From assembly GCA_964471475.1 (NCBI GenBank), contig CAYYFQ010000023.1:1-30907 (forward strand): a stretch of 30,907 bases of DNA, in the 5' to 3' direction. Below the pieces are notes generated by a model that ran no database searches, was not told where the DNA came from, and was given only the letters and a program-made list of their open reading frames with translations. Positions within the stretch are counted from its first letter, which is position 1; each line of letters opens with the position of its first letter. This stretch comes from JAJNBD01 sp964471475 (lineage in GTDB: Bacteria; Pseudomonadota; Gammaproteobacteria; CAISUE01). Below are positions 8,165 to 17,086 of the stretch, piece after piece. Position numbers and translations under genes: made by a program.

Positions 8165-8694
8165 TATTGGGTATCCTGAGCGCTTAAAGAAGCGCTATTT
8201 TTTGCAGCTCCATCTTGCACTTTGATGGTGTATTGTGCTGATTGCGCTAAATCGGGATTAATATCGTCATATAATTTAGCATAAATTGTATGGTCACCGG
8301 GCGTTAAATCTTTTAACACTACGATTCCTTCTTCAGCAATAGGTCGTGACACTCCATCGACAAATAATACCGCTTTTACATTAGGAAGTTTTTGCATCAC
8401 TACTGTAAATTGAAGCGGAGTGTGAGAAGTCATAATTTGACCATTGGTGAGCCCTACCAAATTGATTTGTGGTCTGACTGACGGAACTGCAGTAGGATAC
8501 TTTACATTGCTATTAAGAGAACTCGCATCATTCGTAATCGTCACTCCATTTTGTTGGTTTTGCACCTTAACAGCCCCCGCTGAATATACATCGGAATAAT
8601 AAGTGACGTTACCTTGTTTAGTTGCATAAATATCTGCGTAACTTGTTGTCATACAAAAAAATAAAAAGATTAAGCATTTGGTAAAAAAATTCAT
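8164..8694 (-). CDS. secreted DUF4124-like protein, unknown function
   Basis: A 176-residue exported protein. Residues 1-20 are a clear signal peptide ending SYA before DIYA. The next segment (IYATKQGNVTYYSD) resembles the short DUF4124 motif found in periplasmic proteins of gammaproteobacteria. A linker rich in Asn/Ser leads to a beta-rich C-terminal part (about 80-165) with VLFVDG, LTPGDHTIYAKLYD and QYTIKV, which looks like an Ig-like sandwich. It is coupled at both ends: ATGA with ruvC upstream and TAATG with lspA downstream. Function unknown; a periplasmic envelope role is inference. The DUF4124 assignment is moderate. Confidence 0.7.
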   Translation of the reverse strand: MNFFTKCLIFLFFCMTTSYADIYATKQGNVTYYSDVYSAGAVKVQNQQNGVTITNDASSLNSNVKYPTAVPSVRPQINLVGLTNGQIMTSHTPLQFTVVMQKLPNVKAVLFVDGVSRPIAEEGIVVLKDLTPGDHTIYAKLYDDINPDLAQSAQYTIKVQDGAAKNSASLSAQDTQ

Positions 8695-9179
8695 AATTCA
8701 TTTCCTCTCGCTGCATAATGACTATGACACAACGCGATTGCCAATGCATCACTCGCATCTACTTGGGGCAATCCTGATAAACTTAATAATACTTGTACCA
8801 TTTGTTGTACTTGATTTTTTTTAGCTGCTCCATAACCCACCACAGCAAGCTTCACTTGACGAGGCGTATATTCTGACAAAGTTAAATTAAAATTGGCTAA
8901 TGCGGTAATAGTTGCGCCCCGTGCTTGACCAAGCTTTAATGCAACTGATGGATTAAGATGCATAAAAATTTGTTCGATTGCAGATTCGGTAGGTTGATAA
9001 GTTTGAATAATTTTATGCAAAGCATCATAAAGCACCCCACATTTTTCCAACCAATTTTTTGAAGAAAGACGAATACATCCTGAAGTCAAATAATAATTCT
9101 TGCGATTCTCAACAGCAATAAGGCCAAAACCCGTAATGCGCGAACCTGGGTCAATCCCTAGAATAATTCGACGATTCAT
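8691..9179 (-). CDS. ruvC: crossover junction endodeoxyribonuclease RuvC
   Basis: Holliday-junction resolvase acting as a dimer with RuvAB in recombination and repair. The 162-residue protein has the four acidic catalytic residues Asp10 (GIDPGSRITGFG), Glu69 (AIEQIF), Asp141 and Asp144 (VDASDALAIA). The LKLGQARG stretch is also conserved. It follows yebC with a 4-base ATGA overlap, the usual yebC-ruvC order, but ruvA and ruvB do not follow; a secreted protein and lspA do. Slightly shorter than E. coli RuvC (173) at the C-terminus, which is variable. Confidence 0.96.
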   Translation of the reverse strand: MNRRIILGIDPGSRITGFGLIAVENRKNYYLTSGCIRLSSKNWLEKCGVLYDALHKIIQTYQPTESAIEQIFMHLNPSVALKLGQARGATITALANFNLTLSEYTPRQVKLAVVGYGAAKKNQVQQMVQVLLSLSGLPQVDASDALAIALCHSHYAARGNEL

Positions 9180-9898
9180 GAGCTTTCCATATTGGTATAT
9201 ACATTTTGCACATCATCTAAATCGTCTAACATGTCGATGAGTTTTTCTATTTTTTGTTGTGTTTCAGCATCAACTCCCACCTCTAGCGCAGCTACTTGGT
9301 TGACTTCAGCAAAATCTGCTTTTAACCCAGCGGCTTCCAGTGCATTTTTTACCGTTTCAAATTGCGAAGCAGATGTCACCACTTCAAGCGACTGATCTTC
9401 ATAGGTATGCACATCATCAGCACCCGCCTCTAAAGCCACTTCTAGCACTTTATCTTCTGAAGTTCCTGGTGCAAAACTCAATACACCTTTTTCAGAGAAT
9501 AAATAGGCCACAGAACCTGCTGTACCTAAATTTCCACCGCATTTTGTAAAAGCATGGCGCACATCACCCACCGTTCTGTTTTTATTATCAGTTAAACACT
9601 TCACCAACACGGCAACGCCCCCCGCACCATAACCTTCATAGACAATGGATTCCATGTTGACATCTCCCATCTCTCCACTACCGCGTTTAATTGCACGATC
9701 AATGGTATCTCGCGACATATTCGCTGCCAGGGCTTTGTCGATAGCTAATCGTAAACTTGGGTTCGTTGAAACATCACCACCTCCATGACGAGCAGCCGTA
9801 GTAATAAGTCGAATAAGTTTGGTAAAAATCTTGCCACGCTGCGCATCTTGCGCGCCCTTTCGATGTTTAATATTTGCCCATTTGCTATGACCTGCCAT
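9176..9898 (-). CDS. yebC: YebC/TACO1-family protein
   Basis: Widely conserved cytoplasmic protein, described in different bacteria as a DNA-binding transcriptional regulator or as a translation factor that relieves ribosome stalling. The 240-residue product begins with the canonical MAGHSKWANIKHRKGAQDA and contains MSRDTIDRAIKRG, YEGYGAGGVAVLV and TDNKNRT. A GAGG ribosome-binding site precedes the ATG. It lies 12 bases after aceE and overlaps ruvC by 4 bases, so it is probably co-transcribed with both. Confidence 0.95.
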   Translation of the reverse strand: MAGHSKWANIKHRKGAQDAQRGKIFTKLIRLITTAARHGGGDVSTNPSLRLAIDKALAANMSRDTIDRAIKRGSGEMGDVNMESIVYEGYGAGGVAVLVKCLTDNKNRTVGDVRHAFTKCGGNLGTAGSVAYLFSEKGVLSFAPGTSEDKVLEVALEAGADDVHTYEDQSLEVVTSASQFETVKNALEAAGLKADFAEVNQVAALEVGVDAETQQKIEKLIDMLDDLDDVQNVYTNMESS

Positions 9899-9910
9899 GT
9901 GTGCCTCATT

Positions 9911-12589
9911 TTATACTGAAGTTGGAATAGGTTTGCTTGGATCAATATGAAGATCCTTAATCGCTTTTTTAACAATATCTGCTTTAATTTCACCACTTTC
10001 TTTGAGTACATATAAACTAGCTAACACGATGTAACGATAATTAACCTCAAAGAATTCACGTAACTTTTCACGCGTATCAGAGCGCCCAAAACCGTCCGTA
10101 CCTAGTACCACAAAGCGTGTATTGATAAACGGGCGAATCTGATCAGCATAACTTTTCATATAATCGGTAGCTGCAATTACCGGCCCTTTTTCTTTGGAGA
10201 AACAACGCTCAACAAAGCTCTGTTTTGAAGATTCCTCAGGATGCAACATGTTTTCACGCTCAATTGCCAAACCTTCTCGACGCAATTCGGTAAAACTCGT
10301 GACACTCCATACATTCGCAGAGATCTCATAATGTTCTTCTAAATATTGGGCTGCTTTTTCTACTTCGCGCAAAATTGTGCCACTTCCTAACAATTGCACT
10401 ACACCTTTATTTTTTTTCAAACTTGAGCGTTTAAAGCAATACATACCATGCAAAATATCTTGTTCCACACCGTCAGGCATTTTAGGTTGTGCATAATTTT
10501 CATTCATCAAAGTGATGTAATAATAAACATCTTCATTGGCTTGATACATTCTACGCAAACCTTCTTTGATAATGACGGCTACTTCATAAGCATAACAAGG
10601 ATCATATGAAATACAATTAGGCACTGTCGCTGCTAGCAAGAGATTTTGCCCATCTTGATGCTGCAACCCTTCACCCGCTAATGTAGTGCGCCCAGCGGTA
10701 GCTCCCAATAAAAATCCACGCGCACGAATATCCCCTGCAATCCAACATAAATCACCAACGCGCTGAAAACCAAACATCGAATAATAAATATAAAAAGGAA
10801 TCATCGGTATATGATTGTTAGCGTACGACGCACCGGCAGCCAACCAAGAACACATAGACCCCGCCTCGTTAATTCCTTCTTCAAGCAATTGGCCCTTAGT
10901 TGTTTCGTGATAACTCATTAATTGATCTGCGTCGACAGGGCGATATTTTTGTTCCACTGCAGAATAAATACCAATTTGAGAAAATAAGGCTTCCATACCA
11001 AACGTACGAGATTCGTCTGGCACAACGGGCACAATATGCTTTCCTAATTTTTTATCCTTTAAAAGTAAAGACAAAATACGCACAAATGCCATCGTCGTAG
11101 AAATAGCACGACCGTTGCTCCCTTCATACAACGGCGTGAATAAATCTTCACTACTCATCGATAAAGCGGTTTTTGTCACCGTCCGTTTTGGTAAAAAACC
11201 ACCTAATGCTTCACGCTGTGCTAACACATATTGGACTTCAGGGCTGTTAACCGCAGGTTTATAAAAAGGATAATCAGCCAATTTATCATCGCTAAGAGGG
11301 ATATGAAAACGATCTCTAAATTGTTTTAATGCGTTAAAATCCATTTTCTTTTGTTGGTGCGTGGTATTCATTGCTTCCCCGCTGCCTTCCCCCATACCAT
11401 AACCTTTCACGGTTTTTGCCAAAATGACGGTAGGGCGCCCTACACTATTAACTGCTGCATGATAAGCCGCATATAACTTTGTGGAATCATGACCACCGCG
11501 ACGTAAACGCCAAATATCTTCATCCGATATATCTGCCACGAGTGCAGCAGTTTCTGGATATTTACCAAAAAAATGCTCGCGAATATAAGAACCATGATTG
11601 GCGCGATAATTCTGATATTCTCCATCCACCGCTTCATTCATACGTTGGACTAATTTGCCCGATTTGTCTTTAGCTAACAAAGCATCCCATTGTTTACCCC
11701 AAATGACTTTTAAAACATTCCAGTTGGCACCACGAAATAAAGATTCCAAATATTGAATAATTTTGCCATTACCATACACGGGGCCATCTAAGCGTTGTAA
11801 ATTACAATTAATCACAAAAATAAGGTTATCTAAGCCTTCGCGTGCTGCATAACCGATAGCACCTAAGCTTTCTACCTCATCACACTCTCCATCTCCTAAA
11901 AAAGCCCATACTTTTCGACCGCTTGTATCTGCCAACCCACGATTATGCAAATATTTTAAAAAACGTGCTTGATAAATTGCTTGCAAGGGCCCAAGCCCCA
12001 TGGAAACTGTGGGAAATTGCCAAAAATCAGGCATCAACCAAGGATGAGGGTAAGAAGATAAACCATTTTTTTTACTGCTAATTTCTTGTCGAAAAAAATC
12101 TAATTGCGCCTCATTTAAACGACCTTCAAGATACGCGCGCGCGTAAATTCCAGGGGAAGCATGCCCTTGAATGTATATCAAGTCTCCACCAAAATCTTCT
12201 GAACGCGCACGAAAAAAATGATTAAACCCTACTTCATATAAACTGGCTGCTGACGCATAAGTAGCAATATGCCCACCTAGTTCGGGAGCGTGTTTCCCAG
12301 CACGCAATACCATCATCGCCGCATTCCAGCGAATAGCTGCTGAAGCTTTCGCTTCCAACTCCAGATCACCAGAGTAGGTGGGCTCTTTAGAAACATGAAT
12401 ACTATTGACATAAGGCGTTTGCAAACTAATGTTGACGCCTTCTTTGTTTGCGTAAGCATTTAAACGTTGTACCAAAAATTCGGCACGCGCGTCTCCCTTG
12501 CGTTCAATTACCGAACGAAACGCATCCAACCATTCTTGAGTTTCTAAAGCATCAGTGTCAGCTTCAGGAGTAAACATATCATTACGCAT
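9911..12589 (-). CDS. aceE: pyruvate dehydrogenase E1 component (homodimeric type)
   Basis: Thiamine-diphosphate enzyme that decarboxylates pyruvate and passes the acetyl group to lipoyl-E2, the entry step from glycolysis to the TCA cycle. The 892-residue product has the size of E. coli AceE (887). It carries the TPP motif beginning GDGECDE (about residue 232) and ending NCN, plus YPHPWLMPDFWQFPTVSMGLGP and GRTTLAGEGLQHQDG. The frame extends to a TTG at 12595, but the ATG at 12589 has GAGAT at a suitable distance and gives the usual MRNDM-like start. aceF and lpd are not adjacent; yebC follows directly, which is unusual. Confidence 0.96.
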   Translation of the reverse strand: MRNDMFTPEADTDALETQEWLDAFRSVIERKGDARAEFLVQRLNAYANKEGVNISLQTPYVNSIHVSKEPTYSGDLELEAKASAAIRWNAAMMVLRAGKHAPELGGHIATYASAASLYEVGFNHFFRARSEDFGGDLIYIQGHASPGIYARAYLEGRLNEAQLDFFRQEISSKKNGLSSYPHPWLMPDFWQFPTVSMGLGPLQAIYQARFLKYLHNRGLADTSGRKVWAFLGDGECDEVESLGAIGYAAREGLDNLIFVINCNLQRLDGPVYGNGKIIQYLESLFRGANWNVLKVIWGKQWDALLAKDKSGKLVQRMNEAVDGEYQNYRANHGSYIREHFFGKYPETAALVADISDEDIWRLRRGGHDSTKLYAAYHAAVNSVGRPTVILAKTVKGYGMGEGSGEAMNTTHQQKKMDFNALKQFRDRFHIPLSDDKLADYPFYKPAVNSPEVQYVLAQREALGGFLPKRTVTKTALSMSSEDLFTPLYEGSNGRAISTTMAFVRILSLLLKDKKLGKHIVPVVPDESRTFGMEALFSQIGIYSAVEQKYRPVDADQLMSYHETTKGQLLEEGINEAGSMCSWLAAGASYANNHIPMIPFYIYYSMFGFQRVGDLCWIAGDIRARGFLLGATAGRTTLAGEGLQHQDGQNLLLAATVPNCISYDPCYAYEVAVIIKEGLRRMYQANEDVYYYITLMNENYAQPKMPDGVEQDILHGMYCFKRSSLKKNKGVVQLLGSGTILREVEKAAQYLEEHYEISANVWSVTSFTELRREGLAIERENMLHPEESSKQSFVERCFSKEKGPVIAATDYMKSYADQIRPFINTRFVVLGTDGFGRSDTREKLREFFEVNYRYIVLASLYVLKESGEIKADIVKKAIKDLHIDPSKPIPTSV

Positions 12590-12605
12590 AATCAAAATAT
12601 CTCAA

Positions 12606-13370
12606 TTACATAAACCAACTTAATAAAGCCAATAATGCATAGCAAGCCAGCAATAAAATACTGGCGTCGCGTACTAACAACTCATAGCTTTGCTCAAGAG
12701 TAAGTTGTTTTTTTTGCTGCACGCTGGCTACTGCACAAGCTTCAAGAAAAAAAGCATTCAAAGGAATACCCGCTGCCAATATTTCCCCCCACATCTTTAA
12801 ACCAGCCGTCATATTACCCACTAAACAATAGGCTAAGCCCAATAATCGAGCCGGAATCCATGCCATAAATTCTAACCAAAGCCGCGCTTGCATTTGCCAC
12901 CGAATTCCTGGAATTTGTTGCAGAAAAAATAAGAGCGCATAAATAATAAGCCCAAATAATCCCGTAAATAAATACCAAAAAAACGGCGTTACCCAAATAT
13001 AATTTATGTGCCACACGGAAGGTGGGGTAGCATTTAATAAATCCTCCGAGAGCCTTGTGGGCAACATTGCAGGCGTTAATTTTTCAAGCGTGTAATTACT
13101 CAGCTTCACAATGATCCAAAAAACAACGACCACCTGAAAAAAAAGTTGCAACCAAGAAAAGGATAATAATCGGTTAATCAGTACAAAAATCAAAGCTGCA
13201 ACCACTAATATCAATGCTAAACCAACCCCTTGTTGATACCAGTTTTGACGTCCAAAAGTTTTTTGAAAAAAATTGAGGTACAGTGCAAAAACATGGCTAC
13301 TTTCAGCCAGTTGTCGCAAATAAGCCACTTGCCAACAAAGCAATACGATCACCAAACTAATTAATTTCAT
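12606..13370 (-). CDS. ampE: AmpE-like integral membrane protein
   Basis: Inner-membrane protein of about 254 residues with several hydrophobic segments. The stretch AWIPARLLGLAYCLVGNMTAGLKMW aligns with the conserved WVPVRLAGVVYALIGH region of E. coli AmpE, a CbiB/CobD-like protein encoded beside ampD and implicated in beta-lactamase induction signalling. The frame opens back to 13445, but GGGAG stands 5 bases before the ATG at 13370 (MKLISLVIVLL), so that start is chosen. It is the first gene of the long minus-strand run, 16 bases before aceE. ampD is not present. Family call moderately firm; function in this organism unknown. Confidence 0.75.
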   Translation of the reverse strand: MKLISLVIVLLCWQVAYLRQLAESSHVFALYLNFFQKTFGRQNWYQQGVGLALILVVAALIFVLINRLLSFSWLQLFFQVVVVFWIIVKLSNYTLEKLTPAMLPTRLSEDLLNATPPSVWHINYIWVTPFFWYLFTGLFGLIIYALLFFLQQIPGIRWQMQARLWLEFMAWIPARLLGLAYCLVGNMTAGLKMWGEILAAGIPLNAFFLEACAVASVQQKKQLTLEQSYELLVRDASILLLACYALLALLSWFM

Positions 13371-13527
13371 AAGACTCCCAAAAAAAACACATCTGGCGTG
13401 TTTTGTATTAAAATGGCCCACGATCCTAGATTCGACCGTTCTCATCTACTGAAAGCGCCTACTGCATTGAATCTAGAGCTAGTCAAGCATTTTAACGTAT
13501 AACTATTTCAAATTAAAGGCCGATACC

Positions 13528-14646
13528 ATGGATGCATTTAACGCCCCAATGAAAAACAAAAAACTCTGGATGAGCTTAATCGTTAGTCTTTTGGTGATCT
13601 ATGCAGTATGGACGTTGTTATATCACCCTACTCAAAAGGAAAAAAGCATCCCGGTGGAGGTCAGCATCGTAGAACCAGGTGATATTTCCCCCAACTATGA
13701 TACAAGTGGCAATATTGTGGCGCATAATGTGGCAGATATTAAAGCTCAAATCACAGGAATTCTCGTCGAAATGCCCGTGGTCCGTGGACAAGAGGTGGCC
13801 GCTAATCAATTACTTTTTCAAATCGACCCAAGACCTTTTGAAGCTAGCCTTAATCAAGCAAAAGCTACCTTACTTAAGGATCAAGCCATTGCCGCCAACA
13901 ATACCGCTCATTATGATCGCTTTCAAAAATTGATGAGCAAGGGGTTTGTTTCGAAAGATGATTTTGAGCAAACAAAAGCTAACAAACTCTCGGCCGATGC
14001 CCAAGTGGCCGTCGATCAAGCAGCAGTCCAAAGTGCGGAACTACAACTGCAATATACTAAAATCACTGCCCCTTTTGCAGGACGCTTAAGTGATTTGCCC
14101 TACCATATCGGTGATTTAATTAGCGCGGCGAGTACAACCGCTTTAACCACTATTAATCAAATTAAACCGCTGGATGCCGCTTTCAGCATACCATCCGTCG
14201 CTTTACCACAACTATTGAGAACTCCGCTTAATAACATTAAAGTTATTGCCACTCCCGACGCAAATAAAAATTACCATGCCGAAGGAAGTTTATATTTCAT
14301 TGATAATCAAGTTGACACCACGACAGGCTCGGTTGCTCTCAAAGCTTCATTTAACAATGATAATGAAGGGCTATGGCCAGGCGAATTTGTACATCTACAT
14401 TTAATTTTCCCTACTATCCCTAATAGTTTGTTAGTGCCAACGATTGCCATTCAACAAAATCAAGATCAAAAATATTATCTTTACGTAGTAGATAAAAAAC
14501 ATAAGGCCCATTTGGTTTTTGTGACATTGGGACCTGTTGAAGGCGATAAAACAGCTATCTTAACCGGTCTCAAAAAAGATGATACCGTTGTCACTAAAGG
14601 ACAATTTGAAATTTCGGAAGGAAGTCACGTTAGCTTTGAGGTATAA
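13528..14646 (+). CDS. RND efflux periplasmic adaptor (MdtA/AcrA-like, HlyD family)
   Basis: Membrane-fusion protein expected to link an inner-membrane RND pump to an outer-membrane channel. The 372-residue product has one N-terminal transmembrane helix (about 13-31) and no lipobox. The biotinyl-lipoyl domain includes HNVADIKAQITGILVEMPVVRGQEVAANQLLFQIDPRPF; a coiled-coil hairpin (about 100-175) follows, then TKITAPFAGRLSD and a beta-barrel and membrane-proximal region ending EGSHVSFEV. It matches MdtA best. AAAGG precedes the ATG. The pump gene that normally follows at once is missing here: the next real gene is an unrelated protein. It is divergent from ampE across 157 bases. Confidence 0.9.
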   Translation: MDAFNAPMKNKKLWMSLIVSLLVIYAVWTLLYHPTQKEKSIPVEVSIVEPGDISPNYDTSGNIVAHNVADIKAQITGILVEMPVVRGQEVAANQLLFQIDPRPFEASLNQAKATLLKDQAIAANNTAHYDRFQKLMSKGFVSKDDFEQTKANKLSADAQVAVDQAAVQSAELQLQYTKITAPFAGRLSDLPYHIGDLISAASTTALTTINQIKPLDAAFSIPSVALPQLLRTPLNNIKVIATPDANKNYHAEGSLYFIDNQVDTTTGSVALKASFNNDNEGLWPGEFVHLHLIFPTIPNSLLVPTIAIQQNQDQKYYLYVVDKKHKAHLVFVTLGPVEGDKTAILTGLKKDDTVVTKGQFEISEGSHVSFEV

Positions 14647-14738
14647 TATGTCCATTACACTTGAAGATGCGAGTTTCTAACCTTGCCTTTTCCGCAAAAA
14701 AAACCTTTTTCTTACTAGAAAATTTTTATGGGGACGCT

Positions 14739-15854
14739 ATGAGCGATAATTCACCATCTACCAATCAAGATATTAATGTGAACATAGCTGCTGTCAATGC
14801 CAGCAATGCTCAACCCGACTCAAGATTAAAACGCTTCCGCACCACAGAACCACTCGATGAAAAGCTACTGGCGTTTCTGGAAAAAGAATATGCTGATCTT
14901 GAAAGTACCCTCAAAGCTGCTCTTCGGCATAATAGCCAAGTAGTGGCAAAACGCCTTCGGGAACTTGCCAAAGTCATAAAACCAGCTACCGAAGACGAAC
15001 CCTCGATTCTTAAAAGTATGAAAAAAGAGCGAGAACTTTCCTTAGCGCAACAAGTTGAAGCCCTTCAATTCAGTTCAGTAACTGAAACGCTAAGCGATGG
15101 ACGCAAAGTCACCGTAGTCAGTCCTGTGTATACGACTACAAGCTCTCGCAGCACCATCACTACACTTCTAAAAAATCGTCCTAGTCCAGAAGCGCTGTTA
15201 AAACATTGGAACCAATCCCAAAATCGTGCCATGCACCGATTAGAGCTTGAGGTACTATACGTTCACCAAAAGGAAATTTATCAAGTTTCACTCCGTCCAT
15301 TGCCTGGGCAACCCACCACTCCTGCTGCTTCCGCCAATCATATGATTGAAGTCCCTTCTTTAGGAGTGCGCATGACTCCTGAAGCAGCCGCGACTCTTCA
15401 CAATGACCGACAAATCCAGCTTAAAATAAAAGAAGAAGAACAAGCACGAACCGCTGAAGCTGAAAAGAATAAAGCAGAGGATGCTAAAAAAGCACCTGCG
15501 GGCACTGATGCCGCCGCCACAGGTAAATCAGCGGGCACTTCTCAAGCGATAATTCAACAAACTGAGAAAATAAGCCAAAATGCTGCTTCGACAGCAAGCA
15601 GTACTGCATCAAAAGTGGTTACTCAGGCTAAGGCTTCAACTGAAACATCATCTCAAACAGTTGCATCGAAGGATAGTTTAACCCAAACCTACAGCGATGC
15701 TATTTCCAAAAGTGCAAGTACTGCAATGCCAGCAGTAAACCAACATAGTCCACAAGCTCAAGCCAGCGCATCTGCAAGCGCGTCAACATCTACCACACCT
15801 ACACTAACTCCAAGCATGGGGAGCGGTGGTGGCGGAGGCGGGGGTAAAAAATAA
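14739..15854 (+). CDS. unrecognised low-complexity protein (candidate secreted or host-directed)
   Basis: I do not recognise this 371-residue protein. The ATG at 14739 is preceded by GGGGA; the frame also opens upstream to a TTG at 14661, but the extension lacks a good start. Residues 30-110 are charged and helical; 111-215 look globular (LSDGRKVTVVSPVY, RLELEVLYVHQKEIYQVSLRPLPG). Residues 228-251 are a Glu/Lys/Ala helix. From 252 to the end the protein is Ala/Ser/Thr/Gln-rich and disordered-looking, closing with GSGGGGGGGKK. There is no signal peptide or transmembrane helix. The disordered tail with an acidic patch is reminiscent of Dot/Icm substrates, but that is only inference. Confidence 0.6.
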   Translation: MSDNSPSTNQDINVNIAAVNASNAQPDSRLKRFRTTEPLDEKLLAFLEKEYADLESTLKAALRHNSQVVAKRLRELAKVIKPATEDEPSILKSMKKERELSLAQQVEALQFSSVTETLSDGRKVTVVSPVYTTTSSRSTITTLLKNRPSPEALLKHWNQSQNRAMHRLELEVLYVHQKEIYQVSLRPLPGQPTTPAASANHMIEVPSLGVRMTPEAAATLHNDRQIQLKIKEEEQARTAEAEKNKAEDAKKAPAGTDAAATGKSAGTSQAIIQQTEKISQNAASTASSTASKVVTQAKASTETSSQTVASKDSLTQTYSDAISKSASTAMPAVNQHSPQAQASASASASTSTTPTLTPSMGSGGGGGGGKK

Positions 15855-15860
15855 ATTGTT

Positions 15861-16334
15861 ATGCATTTTTCTTCTCCATTACCAACGCTTTGGCAAGCTT
15901 TTTTTGATATCGATTGTTATCGCACCGTCCGCCTGCACTGGAAACTCAAAACGTCCCTCTATTACCTATTTTTAATTTTTGTAATTCAAGCAGGAATCTT
16001 CGCATTAGTTCATTGGCAAACACTTTTTACTAAAGAAATACTGTGGAATCTCCTTCTCCATACCAGTATAGGCTATATTTTCGTTTTATTTCTCTGTTTA
16101 TTTTATGCTTGCCTTATCATGTTATTTGGGGCTTCTTTTAAATTACATATTACCTATCACCAAGCTTATCGTTTGGCGATTGTAAGCATGACCCCTTTTT
16201 TATTTTTTCATATTTTTGTTTTTCAACTAGTGGATCATTTTGATTGGTCCATTAATAATTTATTTTGGTTAATTGAAATAGCGCTGCAAATTATTTATTT
16301 ATTTTTTGCAGCATTTGCTAATAAAAAAATTTAG
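15861..16334 (+). CDS. small polytopic membrane protein, possibly DUF1189/YIP1-like
   Basis: A 157-residue hydrophobic protein beginning 6 bases after the preceding gene. It has four to five likely membrane segments, near residues 31-51, 62-92, 103-125 and 132-153. The N-terminus (LWQAFFDIDCYRTV) followed by a basic patch and helices resembles DUF1189/YIP1-type membrane proteins, but the match is weak and no catalytic motif is visible. Codon use and low GC look like the neighbours. It sits between the low-complexity protein and scoA with short gaps, so co-transcription is likely. Function unknown. Confidence 0.6.
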   Translation: MHFSSPLPTLWQAFFDIDCYRTVRLHWKLKTSLYYLFLIFVIQAGIFALVHWQTLFTKEILWNLLLHTSIGYIFVLFLCLFYACLIMLFGASFKLHITYHQAYRLAIVSMTPFLFFHIFVFQLVDHFDWSINNLFWLIEIALQIIYLFFAAFANKKI

Positions 16335-16343
16335 AGTGCATTT

Positions 16344-17045
16344 ATGCGTGGATTTAATAAACTCGTTAGTTCTTACGAAGAAGCTCTGCAAGGATTTGCT
16401 AGCGATATGACGATCATGATAGGCGGATTTGGTTTGTGCGGCATTCCAGAAGGTTTAATTCAACATGTGGCAAAATTGCCAGTACGCAATTTAACTTGCA
16501 TCTCCAATAATGCAGGCGTAGATAATTTTGGCCTAGGATTGTGGTTGCAAAATCGTCAGCTTAAAAAAATGATTGCCTCTTATGTGGGTGAAAACATCCT
16601 ATTCGAACAATTACTTTTATCTGGGGAGTTGGAAGTCGCGCTCACCCCACAAGGTACGTTAGCTGAGAAAATTCGGGCTGGAGGCGCCGGTATTCCTGCT
16701 TTTTATACTGCCACTGGCGTGGGCACCCACATTGCAGAAGGCAAAGAGAAAAAAACTTTTCATGGCCGTTCTTATATTTTAGAAGAAGCGTTAACCGCCG
16801 ATTTTGCCTTAATCCGCGCCTGGAAAGCGGACACCATGGGCAATTTAATTTACAGAGAAACCGCTCGCAATTTTAACCCTATGATGGCTACTGCAGCCAA
16901 AATTACCGTCGCAGAAGTAGAAGAAATTGTGGAGCCCGGTGAGTTAGATCCTGATTTTATTCATACTCCCGGCATTTATGTTAAACGAGTGATTCAAGGT
17001 CAATTCGAAAAACGCATTGAAAAACGCACTGTTTCTACTGAATAA
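16344..17045 (+). CDS. scoA: 3-oxoacid CoA-transferase subunit A (ScoA/AtoD-like)
   Basis: Alpha subunit of succinyl-CoA:3-ketoacid CoA-transferase, which activates acetoacetate with CoA. The 233-residue protein has the glycine-rich GGFGLCGIPEGLI motif (about 27-39), SNNAGVDNFGLG, GTLAEKIRAGGAGIPAFYTATGVGT and FALIRAWKADTMGNLIYR, all typical of subunit A. The catalytic glutamate of this family lies in subunit B, which normally follows at once; here the next frame is a tiny lipoprotein, so no scoB is present in the window. Either the partner is elsewhere or the subunit is an orphan. Acetoacetate is also a product of leucine breakdown, the pathway of the MCC subunit at 5653, which gives a loose metabolic link. 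Confidence 0.92.
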   Translation: MRGFNKLVSSYEEALQGFASDMTIMIGGFGLCGIPEGLIQHVAKLPVRNLTCISNNAGVDNFGLGLWLQNRQLKKMIASYVGENILFEQLLLSGELEVALTPQGTLAEKIRAGGAGIPAFYTATGVGTHIAEGKEKKTFHGRSYILEEALTADFALIRAWKADTMGNLIYRETARNFNPMMATAAKITVAEVEEIVEPGELDPDFIHTPGIYVKRVIQGQFEKRIEKRTVSTE

Positions 17046-17086
17046 TGCTAAAATATCGTTTCTTAAATAATACCAGGAATGCAACA

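Noticed and set aside
13384..13404. AAAACAC/GTGTTTT 7-bp hairpin followed by T residues just before ampE on the minus strand
   Set aside because: The stem is short and AT-rich and lies next to the ampE ribosome-binding site in an A-rich tract; too weak to call a terminator or attenuator.
14648..14680. 10-codon frame after the RND adaptor with its own ribosome-binding site
   Set aside because: Too short to call as a gene or pseudogene; mentioned only as a possible remnant in the findings.
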